A stretch of 7,044 bases of DNA from Burkholderiaceae bacterium (GTDB lineage: Bacteria > Pseudomonadota > Gammaproteobacteria > Burkholderiales > Burkholderiaceae). The stretch's first letter is position 1; the number at the start of each line of letters is the position of its first letter. The DNA is taken from positions 1-7,044 of the forward strand of contig CANCBK010000081.1 of assembly GCA_947374315.1 (NCBI GenBank), given 5' to 3'. Below, one piece after another: positions 1-6,582 of this stretch. Made by a program: the position numbers and the translations under genes. A model generated the notes under the pieces. It saw only the letters and a list, made by a program, of their open reading frames with translations, made no database searches and was not told where the DNA came from.

Positions 1-2034
1 TTGATTGCCCCTGGCCGCCTAACCGATTTTTGTCCGCTCTACACCCAAGAAGCAAAAGACTCTAAAGATCAAGAGAGCGGCTCAGTCATTAGTCAGTTTG
101 ATAAAGATGACGTAGAGGCAATCGGCCTGGTGAAGTTCGACTTCTTGGGCTTAACGACGCTGACTATTTTGGCTGCTGCTGAGAAATGGATTCAGACTCT
201 ACATGCCGATCGCAAGAATTGGAATATTGGTGAAATCCCTCTCGATGATGAGAAGGCTTTTGAGGTTTTAAAGAACGCTAATACGGTCGCCGTCTTCCAG
301 CTGGAAAGTCGCGGCATGCAAGGCATGCTCCGTGAAGCCAAGCCCGACCGCTTCGAAGACATTATTGCGCTCGTTGCGCTCTACCGCCCTGGTCCAATGG
401 ATCTGATCCCTGACTTTATTGAGCGTAAGCATGGACGTCAAAAAGTAGAGTATCCAGATCCGCGTATTGAGCCAGTTCTGCAAGAAACCTACGGCATCAT
501 GGTCTATCAAGAGCAGGTGATGCAGATGGCGCAGATGATTGGCGGTTACTCACTGGGTGGCGCGGATATGTTGCGTCGTGCGATGGGTAAGAAGAAACCA
601 GAAGAGATGGCGCAGCATCGCAAGATCTTTAGTGATGGCGCCAAAGCTGGTGGTATTACCGAAGGTAAAGCCAACGAGATTTATGATTTGATGGAACGCT
701 TTGCAGGCTATGGATTTAATAAATCTCATGCTGCTGCCTATGCGCTCTTGGCATATCAAACGGCTTGGTTAAAAGCTTACTACCCTGCAGAATTTATGGC
801 AGCCAACTTATCGCTCGCGATGGATGACACCGATAAGGTGAAGATTCTGTATGACGATTGTTTGGCCAATCAGATTCGGGTGTTCTCGCCAGACATTAAT
901 ACGGGTGTTTATGTGTTCACACCGCTACGTGCACCAGACGCTGCTCCCGATTCTCCAATCAGCCATATTCGCTACGGCTTAGGCGCTGTAAGGGGTACTG
1001 GTGAGGCGGCGATCGAGGTGATCGTGAAAGCGCGTGAAGCTGGTGGGCCATTTAAGGATCTGTTTGATTTCTGTGCGCGCGTTGATCGTAGGCAAGTGAA
1101 CCGTCGTGCTATCGAGGCCTTGATGCGTGCCGGCGCCTTTGATAGCTTATACAAAGACGCTATTCCCGCCGGCGGAAATCTTTACGATATTCGATCTACT
1201 CTATTGGCCTCTCTTGCTCGCGCAATCGAGGCGGCTGAACAAGCTGAAGCCTCCATCAACCAAGTGAGTTTGTTTGAGGTGGCAGGGGAGGAAGATCGTC
1301 ACTTGCCGGAGTTGGTCCGCGAGCTACCCTGGTCTGAAAAGAAGCGCCTTCAGGATGAGAAAAGCGCTCTCGGTCTTTGTCTCACGGGTCACATGTTTGA
1401 TGCGTATCGTGATGAGACTGCGCATTTCATTCGCCAGCCATTAGTCAAGGTGACCGAGGGTAAGGATCAGTTGATCGCAGGCATTATCACTTCCGCTCGA
1501 ATGCTCACTGGTCAGCGCGGCCGCATGATGATCGCCACGATTGATGATGGCACGGCTGCGATCGAAGTAACTCTGTATAGCGAGGTGTATGAGCCGAATC
1601 GCTCATGGCTTAAGGAAGATGAGTTACTGGTTGCTAAGGTGAACGTTACTCCCGATAAATTTTCTGGTGGCATGCGCATTGTGTCTGAGGCGGTGATGGA
1701 TATCACCGGTGCCCGTATGCGTTTTGCACGCAATGTGCATTTATGCATCGACTCCGCAATTGATCTCAAATCCTTGCGCAGCCAAATTGGACCTTACCTG
1801 ATGAGCAATCGAGTGCGGGATCCAAAGTTAGGGCCTGCGGCAGCCTCTATGCCAAGCGCTAGCGAGGGTTTGAAGGGTTTGATGTTAACGGCAGCGGTAA
1901 CTACTAGTGGCGGCGCTTGCCTGATGCAATTCCCGGAAGAGTTGCGGATATATCCGGACGATGCTTGTTTGCATAGCTTGAATCAAATTTTGGCGGCCAA
2001 GCAAGCCAACACCGTTCAGGTTCAGTACCACTAA
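1..2034 (+). CDS. dnaE: DNA polymerase III alpha subunit, C-terminal part (5'-truncated by window edge)
   Basis: Catalytic subunit of the replicative DNA polymerase III holoenzyme. The visible 677 residues correspond to a little over half of the roughly 1160-residue family. The first codon (TTG) is almost certainly an internal Leu, because family members continue upstream with the PHP domain and the first two catalytic Asp residues, which lie outside this window. Numbered from base 1: the third catalytic Asp is residue 47 in LVKFDFLGL; the polymerase fingers span about 95-270 (QLESRGM, YRPGPMDLIPDFIERKHGR, YQEQVMQMAQ, GGADMLRRAMGKKKPEEM, FAGYGFNKSHAAAYALL); the helix-hairpin-helix region is about 350-383 (VNRRAIEALMRAGAFDSL); the internal beta-clamp motif QVSLF is 421-425; the OB-fold is about 490-565; and the tau-binding C-terminal domain follows to the stop. 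The reading frame is intact. The C-terminal domain carries an Ala/Ser/Gly-rich stretch at about 603-626 that I do not recall from E. coli DnaE. It converges with the family 9 glycosyltransferase gene, leaving 30 bp between the stop codons. Confidence 0.97.
   Translation: MIAPGRLTDFCPLYTQEAKDSKDQESGSVISQFDKDDVEAIGLVKFDFLGLTTLTILAAAEKWIQTLHADRKNWNIGEIPLDDEKAFEVLKNANTVAVFQLESRGMQGMLREAKPDRFEDIIALVALYRPGPMDLIPDFIERKHGRQKVEYPDPRIEPVLQETYGIMVYQEQVMQMAQMIGGYSLGGADMLRRAMGKKKPEEMAQHRKIFSDGAKAGGITEGKANEIYDLMERFAGYGFNKSHAAAYALLAYQTAWLKAYYPAEFMAANLSLAMDDTDKVKILYDDCLANQIRVFSPDINTGVYVFTPLRAPDAAPDSPISHIRYGLGAVRGTGEAAIEVIVKAREAGGPFKDLFDFCARVDRRQVNRRAIEALMRAGAFDSLYKDAIPAGGNLYDIRSTLLASLARAIEAAEQAEASINQVSLFEVAGEEDRHLPELVRELPWSEKKRLQDEKSALGLCLTGHMFDAYRDETAHFIRQPLVKVTEGKDQLIAGIITSARMLTGQRGRMMIATIDDGTAAIEVTLYSEVYEPNRSWLKEDELLVAKVNVTPDKFSGGMRIVSEAVMDITGARMRFARNVHLCIDSAIDLKSLRSQIGPYLMSNRVRDPKLGPAAASMPSASEGLKGLMLTAAVTTSGGACLMQFPEELRIYPDDACLHSLNQILAAKQANTVQVQYH
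1261..1275 (+). other. Internal beta-clamp binding motif of DnaE (QVSLF)
   Basis: Codons CAA GTG AGT TTG TTT encode QVSLF. This fits the Q-x-(S/D)-L-F consensus for binding the sliding clamp and lies where E. coli DnaE has QADMF, between the helix-hairpin-helix region and the OB-fold. It is the contact that gives the polymerase its processivity. The assignment rests on motif and position only. Confidence 0.85.
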
Positions 2035-2047
2035 ATCAGCGCTACTA

Positions 2048-2066
2048 AAGCCAACTAGAGTGGCTT
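2048..2066 (+). terminator. Weak hairpin between convergent dnaE and GT9 genes
   Basis: AAGCCA (2048-2053) and TGGCTT (2061-2066) form a 6-bp stem with a 7-nt loop, 13 nt after the dnaE stop. On the + strand it is followed by ATATATTTGTT, which is AT-rich but not a clean U-tract. The right arm overlaps the stop codon of the opposing glycosyltransferase gene (2065-2067). It may act as a modest terminator for dnaE. The stem is short, so a chance occurrence is possible. Confidence 0.3.
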
Positions 2067-3222
2067 ATATATTTGTTGCAGCTTGAAGCGCATCGATCAC
2101 TTGATTTGGCTCTAGTTGATCTAAGCAATCACTCTTACTACTTGCGCGATCTTCGCAGCCTGCTTTGCGGCAGGGAACGCATGCACCAGGACCTTGCAAA
2201 ATAGTGACATTGCCAACGGTCTGTGAGCGAGCTCTTAATTGATAAGGCTGCATGCCAATAAAGCCATTGGGCCACGGTCCAAAGTTGGTGGGTGGTGTTG
2301 GGCCAAATAAAGCAATGGTGGGTGTATTGCAGGCTGCCGCCAAATGCGTTATCGAGGTATCCACCCCAACATAGGCTACTGCTCCGCGAATGAGGGTTCC
2401 TGTTTGTGGAATGGAGAGTAAGCCTGCAGTATCAATCACATGCTTGCGCGTCTCTTGGTCAAGCAAAGAAAGGATATCTTGATTGAGTTGAAGATCTTGC
2501 TTGGCTGGAGATGCGCTCAGCACAACTTGCCAACCTTGTTTTGCAATCCAGGCGATCAATGTTTGCCAATAAGCCAGAGGCCAGCGTTTGTAGGCTGTTA
2601 ATGGGCCGGGGTGCACCATCACGTAAGGCGAGTGAAGTTGGCCAGCAATACTCGGCGTGATTGGGTCGCCAGCGGGGGCGGTTACCGATACTGCTTTGGC
2701 AAATAATTCTTGTGGGTTTTTGTTAAAGATCTCGAGCAGACGCAGTTTTTCAGTAATCACGTGTTGTGCAAAATAATCTACATCAACTGTGTGTAAGCAA
2801 ATAGCTTTCTTCCAGGCATTTTGTTTATCACTTTTACTTTTTTTGGCTTTATCTTGGTCGGTGAGACCCTGAGGATGTCCGCCTAGAATGCCGACCCTGT
2901 GACGGGCTGCTACCAGGCCATACACATAGGCACGATCACTAGGTTGTGTGACTACTGCTAGGTCATAACGCTGGAAAAGCTTAAAAAATAAGGAGCAATA
3001 CTCTTTAAGTTTAGGTCGGTCCGATGTTTCAATCATCTGGGCAATATCGGGGTTGCCTTTGAGCATTTCAAGCTTACCGCGGTAGCCTAAAAAATGAAAC
3101 TCAGCATCAGGCCAAAGTTCTCGCGCTTGTGAAATGAGGGGTGTAGTTACCAAGACATCTCCAATTTGGCGAGTCGCGATAAATAACACTTTTTTAGGTT
3201 TTAGCGCTGAGAATGCAGTCAT
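2065..3222 (-). CDS. Glycosyltransferase family 9 protein (ADP-heptose:LPS heptosyltransferase-like)
   Basis: A GT-B fold enzyme of the WaaC/WaaF/WaaQ family, which transfers heptose or a related sugar to the LPS inner core at the cytoplasmic face of the inner membrane. Counting from the ATG at 3222 (385 aa): the N-terminal Rossmann half begins KKVLFIATRQIGDVLVTTP, with the family Asp at 22; the C-terminal donor-binding half has MVHPGPLTAYKRWP (Lys 212) and VGVDTSITHLAAAC (Asp 288, His 293), then ALFGPTPPTNFGPW. These match the Asp, Lys and Asp/His positions that matter in E. coli WaaC. The C-terminus has four Cys (348, 351, 356, 366) in a C-x2-C-x4-C-x9-C array, as in many heptosyltransferase II-type proteins. 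The start is uncertain: an in-frame TTG at 3240 would add six residues, and neither start has a good Shine-Dalgarno. I chose ATG as the commoner codon. It is the last gene of the three-gene run, 23 bp after the previous stop. The exact donor and acceptor cannot be read from the sequence. Confidence 0.9.
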   Translation of the reverse strand: MTAFSALKPKKVLFIATRQIGDVLVTTPLISQARELWPDAEFHFLGYRGKLEMLKGNPDIAQMIETSDRPKLKEYCSLFFKLFQRYDLAVVTQPSDRAYVYGLVAARHRVGILGGHPQGLTDQDKAKKSKSDKQNAWKKAICLHTVDVDYFAQHVITEKLRLLEIFNKNPQELFAKAVSVTAPAGDPITPSIAGQLHSPYVMVHPGPLTAYKRWPLAYWQTLIAWIAKQGWQVVLSASPAKQDLQLNQDILSLLDQETRKHVIDTAGLLSIPQTGTLIRGAVAYVGVDTSITHLAAACNTPTIALFGPTPPTNFGPWPNGFIGMQPYQLRARSQTVGNVTILQGPGACVPCRKAGCEDRASSKSDCLDQLEPNQVIDALQAATNI

Positions 3223-3245
3223 GGGCTTAATGTAACTCAATCTGC

Positions 3246-4025
3246 TTATGCAGCCTTAGCCAGAATTTTTTCACGGACGCGACGCGCATTCTCTGCTGCA
3301 TTGGATTGGTCGTTGATTCGATGATAAAGATGGAGTACCTCGGTAGACCAAGACCCGGATTTGCGAATCAAGCCTCTTTGTTGGAGTCTGAAAACAAAAT
3401 CAGCATCTTCATGTCCCCAGCCAGTCATGCTCTCATCAAAACCGCCAATAGCCAAAGCATCCTCTTTCCAGCAGGCCATATTGCAGCCCTTAATACGGCG
3501 CCACACAAATTTCTTGTAGTCACGCCAGGCGCCATTACCTAGCTTGATTTTGAGGGGCCAATATTTATTGATGCCGCTAGATAGTCGATAGCTCAATAAG
3601 CTGCTAGAAAACTTCTTAAAATCCCAGTGTGACCATGCAAGCAATTCTTTGCTGAGTTTGTCGTTCAGTAAGATGCGACTACCTGTAACTAGGTGACCCG
3701 TCTCGGATAAGCTTCGATGTTGAGCAATGAAATCAGGCTGAACAATGCAATCACCGTCTAGAAATACCAAGTATTCGCCGCGTGATACTTCAATCGCTTC
3801 GTTGAGAATGCGAGTCTTTCGAAAACCCTGATCCTCTTGCCAAAGATGCGTGATTTCGACTGGGAAATGAGCTTGGGTAGCCTCTATGAGAATTTTGGTA
3901 TCTGAGGTGGAGCCGTCATCGGCGATGATGATTTCAAAATCTAAATCTGTTTGAGCGCCAAGTGACTCAAGACAGAGTTTGAGGGCTTGCGGCCAGTTGT
4001 AGGTCGCCAGAAGAACGGAGATCAT
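3246..4025 (-). CDS. Glycosyltransferase family 2 with galactosyltransferase-type C-terminal region
   Basis: A 259-residue GT-A fold, inverting family 2 enzyme, probably soluble or peripheral in the cytoplasm, since no hydrophobic segment is long enough to cross the membrane. The N-terminal nucleotide-sugar domain begins ISVLLATYNWP and includes IIADDGS (Asp 36, Asp 37) and the metal-binding DxD in VFLDGDCI (Asp 90, Asp 92). The C-terminal half has KGCNMACWKEDALAIGGFDE and then GWGHEDADFVFRL (about 202-213), the acidic motif of the Glyco_transf_7C/galactosyltransferase C-terminal family, where Glu 206-Asp 207 would be the catalytic base region, followed by HLYH (232-235). The ATG at 4025 overlaps the TGA of the upstream gene (ATGA, 4022-4025), so translation is probably coupled. 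Position between two LPS core-type transferases suggests it adds a core or O-chain hexose, but the sugar and linkage are unknown. Confidence 0.92.
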   Translation of the reverse strand: MISVLLATYNWPQALKLCLESLGAQTDLDFEIIIADDGSTSDTKILIEATQAHFPVEITHLWQEDQGFRKTRILNEAIEVSRGEYLVFLDGDCIVQPDFIAQHRSLSETGHLVTGSRILLNDKLSKELLAWSHWDFKKFSSSLLSYRLSSGINKYWPLKIKLGNGAWRDYKKFVWRRIKGCNMACWKEDALAIGGFDESMTGWGHEDADFVFRLQQRGLIRKSGSWSTEVLHLYHRINDQSNAAENARRVREKILAKAA

Positions 4026-4801
4026 TTGCCGAGAGAATTATTGGGGTTTGCTTCTTGGTGCAATTGCCATAACTTCATATAGCGATAGTAGGTCCCTTGC
4101 CCATTAGAAATCGCTAAAGCAAAGCCCTGGGGCCCATCCAAGAAACCCAGGCGTATGAAGTAAGTACGAGTAAAGGCCCAGACGCCATGTAGAACTGCCT
4201 TTAAAGGGTTGCTTGTTTTTCCTTTGGCAAATGCTTGCTCAGCTGACGCCGTTGAATAACGATCCAGCTTCTGAAGAACCTGTGAGTAATTCATGAAGCT
4301 GAAGTGCAGTAGGGGATTTTTCAGTTTTGCTACTTGACCATTTGGAATTAATCGTTCGTGAACAAGGTCGTCTGAAAAGCGGGCGGTGCCGCGTTTAAAC
4401 AATCTATCGACGTAATCTGGGCTCCAGCCGGAATGACGAATGAAGCGACCACAATACCAAGAGAGGCGTGGAATCGCAAAACAGTCGACATGCGCTGAGT
4501 GATGAATGGCAGTCAAAATCTCACTTCGAAGGGCTGGGGTAAGGCGCTCGTCAGCATCTAAGGAGAGAACCCATTCTTCAGTTGCCAAATCTAGAGCGCG
4601 GTTCTTTTGAGGTCCAAATCCAGGCCAATCCGCCGGCTGGGCAATGATGGCCCCATGATTTTTGGCGATTTCTAGGGTGCTATCGGTGCTATTCGTATCG
4701 ACCACCACGATTTGTTGGGCCATGCCCTCTAGGGAGGCCAAACAATCGGCCAAATTGGCCTCTTCATTGCGAGTGATGAGTATGACGGATAAGGTGGGCA
4801 T
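4022..4801 (-). CDS. WaaE/KdtX-like LPS core glycosyltransferase (family 2)
   Basis: A 259-residue family 2 glycosyltransferase close in motif order and length to WaaE/KdtX, the beta-1,4-glucosyltransferase that adds glucose to inner-core heptose I in Klebsiella and Serratia. Visible motifs: SVILITRNEEANLADCLASL at the N-terminus, IVVVDTNSTDST (Asp 35), GFGPQKNRA (61-69), LSLDADERLTP with the DxD at 82-84, IRHSGWSPDYVDRLF (121-135), DDLVHERL (144-151), and the typical tail RLGFLDGPQGFALAISN (217-233). The region at about 203-222 is moderately hydrophobic and may associate with the membrane, as expected for a lipid A-core substrate. The ATG at 4801 puts the first beta strand at residues 4-10, as in the family, and leaves no room for a longer N-terminus. 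It is the first gene of the run and starts 10 bp from the divergent msbA start. No Shine-Dalgarno is visible at normal spacing. I leave the gene symbol blank because the exact acceptor in this organism is unproven. Confidence 0.93.
   Translation of the reverse strand: MPTLSVILITRNEEANLADCLASLEGMAQQIVVVDTNSTDSTLEIAKNHGAIIAQPADWPGFGPQKNRALDLATEEWVLSLDADERLTPALRSEILTAIHHSAHVDCFAIPRLSWYCGRFIRHSGWSPDYVDRLFKRGTARFSDDLVHERLIPNGQVAKLKNPLLHFSFMNYSQVLQKLDRYSTASAEQAFAKGKTSNPLKAVLHGVWAFTRTYFIRLGFLDGPQGFALAISNGQGTYYRYMKLWQLHQEANPNNSLGK
4734..4762. repeat. 8-bp inverted repeat inside the waaE-like gene, upstream of msbA
   Basis: GAGGCCAA (4734-4741) and TTGGCCTC (4755-4762) are perfect reverse complements separated by 13 nt. 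A second copy of GGCCAA (4748-4753), inside the spacer, can also pair with TTGGCC, so two alternative hairpins are possible. The repeat lies 50-78 bp upstream of the msbA ATG and within codons of the waaE-like gene encoding ANLADCLAS, where repeated TTGGCC partly reflects Leu-Ala codons. A regulatory role is possible but not shown. Confidence 0.35.
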
Positions 4802-4804
4802 AAT
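4799..4804 (+). promoter_or_regulatory. Possible -10 element for msbA (CATAAT)
   Basis: CATAAT matches the sigma-70 -10 consensus at five of six bases and ends 7 nt before the msbA ATG, so transcription would begin at or next to the start codon. The hexamer 17 nt upstream (ATGAGT, 4776-4781) is a poor -35. This is a weak prediction in AT-rich sequence, supported mainly by the absence of a Shine-Dalgarno close to the ATG. The nearest purine run (AAGG, 4791-4794) is 17 nt away. Confidence 0.22.
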
Positions 4805-4817
4805 TCATTATATGAAT
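4803..4817. repeat. Dyad spanning the divergent waaE-like/msbA start region
   Basis: ATTCAT (4803-4808) and ATGAAT (4812-4817) are perfect inverted arms with a TAT centre. The second arm begins with the msbA ATG itself. An outer GCAT/ATGC pair (4798-4801 and 4816-4819) also exists and includes the ATG of the waaE-like gene. The dyad could be a shared operator for two divergent promoters, or chance symmetry in an AT-rich junction. Confidence 0.3.
4807..4812 (-). promoter_or_regulatory. Possible -10 element for the glycosyltransferase operon (TATAAT)
   Basis: The minus strand reads a perfect TATAAT ending 5 nt before the ATG of the waaE-like gene at 4801, which would give a leaderless or nearly leaderless transcript. 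The hexamer 17 nt upstream (GGCGGT, 4835-4830) does not resemble a -35, and there is no TGn extension. No Shine-Dalgarno is visible before this ATG, which fits a leaderless start. The support is suggestive only. Confidence 0.28.
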
Positions 4818-6575
4818 GCTCAAGACCGCACCGCCCTAAATCGCTTAATTCAGTACCTCAAGCCCCATATCTGGACGATTATTGGGTCTCTATTGGCCAT
4901 GGCCCTGGTGGCCGGGGCTGAAACCTCTATTCCAGCACTGATGAAACCCTTGCTGGATCGGGGATTTACTGGACAGCTAAATAGCAAGTTGTGGCAGGTG
5001 CCGGTTTTCTTGGTGGGCTTGGCTCTTGTTCGTAGTTTGGCTCAATTCCTATCGAATTATTTGTTAACTCGCGTGATTAATGCGGTATTGCTCAAATTAC
5101 GAGAGCAGATGTTTCGGACGCTACTAAATGCATCAACTACTTTTTTCCAAAAGAACTCTGCATCGAATTTAATTAATGCAGTTGTTTTTGAGGTGAACAA
5201 CGTTCTCTCCATCATGGGTGGCATGTTGATTAGCTTGGTGCGAGACTCACTTACCGTGGTTGGATTAATTGGCTATCTTATTTATTTAAATTGGCAGCTG
5301 ACTTTAGTAGTGCTGGTGATCTTCCCTGTGATTGCCTTCATCATGAGTAAGATCAACAGGCGCCTGCGATCTTTAAATCGCGAGCAGCAGACACTGACTA
5401 GTGAGTTAGCTTATATCGTTGAAGAGTCTGCAGCTGGATACAAAATTGTGAAGGTGCATGGTGCACAAGAATATGAGATGCGCCGTTTCATGGACAAGGC
5501 GGAGCGTTTGCGTCAGTTTGCTATGAAGTCAGCAGTAGCTGGTGGCTTGAATCAGCCAATTACCCAACTGATCGCCTCGATGGCGCTGTCGATTGTGCTG
5601 GTCATTGCATTGATGCAATCGGCCTCTGAGGGAACTACTGTTGGTGGTTTCGCCTCTTTCATTACTGCCATGATGTTGGTGATTTCACCAATCAAACATT
5701 TGGCCGATATTAATCAACCCCTGCAACGTGGCTTAACAGCTGCAGAGATGATTTTTTCGCTCATGGATCAACCTTTTGAGGAAGATGAATCCCGCAAGGA
5801 GGGTATGAAATCTTTGGGCAAGATAAAGGGTGGAATCCGCTTTGAAGATGTTGGCTTCTCTTACCAGCAAGAGACTGTACGTAAGGATGCGCTCACTGGC
5901 GTCAATTTAAATATTCAACCCGGTGAAGTGGTTGCCTTTGTCGGGCCGTCTGGTGGTGGCAAATCTACCTTGGTCAATTTACTGCCGCGTTTCTTTAAGC
6001 CGACAAGCGGGCAAATTTTCTTGGACGATATTCCGCTAGAGGACATTGTGCTTGCGGATGTACGTAAGCAAATTGCCTTTGTGGGTCAGGATGTTATTTT
6101 GTTTAATGACACTATTGCAGCCAATGTAGCCTATGGTGCTGCGGGTCCCGAAGGCATTGACCGCGGACGTGTGATGGAGGCACTTGAGGCGGCGAGCTTA
6201 TCCCCGCTGATGAAAGAAATGCCTGAAGGAATTGATACTCAAATTGGTGATAACGGCAACCGCTTATCCGGTGGCCAGCGTCAACGTTTGGCGATTGCGA
6301 GAGCTATTTATAAAGATGCGCCAATTTTAATCTTGGATGAAGCAACTTCAGCGCTAGATTCCGAATCAGAACGTCAAGTGCAGGATGCTTTAGAGCGTTT
6401 GATGGCCGGTAGAACTACCTTGGTAATTGCACATCGCTTATCCACTATTGAGCATGCCGATCGGATTGTGGTCCTAGAGCATGGTCATGTGATTGAAAAT
6501 GGTTCACATGACGAGTTGATTGCTAAAGATGGCTTATATGCCAATCTCCATCGCATTCAGTTTTCGAATGCTTAA
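4812..6575 (+). CDS. msbA: Lipid A export ATP-binding/permease protein MsbA
   Basis: A homodimeric inner-membrane ABC half-transporter that flips lipid A-core from the cytoplasmic to the periplasmic leaflet, supplying the LPS transport machinery. It is 587 residues from the ATG at 4812, close to the 582 of E. coli MsbA. Residues about 15-310 form the transmembrane domain, with six hydrophobic segments near 20-42, 62-84, 136-158, 160-180, 250-272 and 278-296. The start of the family signature is visible in ALMKPLLDRGF (42-52). The nucleotide-binding domain follows: Walker A GPSGGGKST (378-386), Q-loop Gln 426, signature LSGGQ (485-489), Walker B ILILDE (505-510, catalytic Glu 510), D-loop SALD (513-516) and switch His 541. 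All key residues are present. The frame stays open upstream to an ATG at 4662, but that 50-residue extension lies antisense to the waaE-like gene and does not resemble MsbA. Divergent from the LPS glycosyltransferases, it acts on their product. It converges on rng with a 7-bp gap. Confidence 0.96.
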   Translation: MNAQDRTALNRLIQYLKPHIWTIIGSLLAMALVAGAETSIPALMKPLLDRGFTGQLNSKLWQVPVFLVGLALVRSLAQFLSNYLLTRVINAVLLKLREQMFRTLLNASTTFFQKNSASNLINAVVFEVNNVLSIMGGMLISLVRDSLTVVGLIGYLIYLNWQLTLVVLVIFPVIAFIMSKINRRLRSLNREQQTLTSELAYIVEESAAGYKIVKVHGAQEYEMRRFMDKAERLRQFAMKSAVAGGLNQPITQLIASMALSIVLVIALMQSASEGTTVGGFASFITAMMLVISPIKHLADINQPLQRGLTAAEMIFSLMDQPFEEDESRKEGMKSLGKIKGGIRFEDVGFSYQQETVRKDALTGVNLNIQPGEVVAFVGPSGGGKSTLVNLLPRFFKPTSGQIFLDDIPLEDIVLADVRKQIAFVGQDVILFNDTIAANVAYGAAGPEGIDRGRVMEALEAASLSPLMKEMPEGIDTQIGDNGNRLSGGQRQRLAIARAIYKDAPILILDEATSALDSESERQVQDALERLMAGRTTLVIAHRLSTIEHADRIVVLEHGHVIENGSHDELIAKDGLYANLHRIQFSNA

Positions 6576-6582
6576 TCAATCA

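Noticed and set aside
268..1769. Four minus-strand open frames of 60-85 codons within dnaE (268-510, 550-759, 972-1154, 1512-1769).
   Set aside because: They are shadows of the strongly conserved dnaE frame, with no recognisable domain or start context.
2821..2860. A T-rich tract in the family 9 gene, considered as a terminator or promoter region.
   Set aside because: It encodes a Lys-rich loop on the minus strand, and no hairpin precedes it.
3306..3542. A plus-strand 78-codon frame within the second glycosyltransferase.
   Set aside because: It lies antisense to conserved family 2 motifs including the GWGHEDADF block, and the translated sequence has no recognisable features.
4662..4811. A 50-codon N-terminal extension of msbA starting at an upstream ATG.
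   Set aside because: It lies entirely antisense to the conserved 5' end of the waaE-like gene and does not resemble MsbA. The ATG at 4812 gives the expected length and N-terminus.
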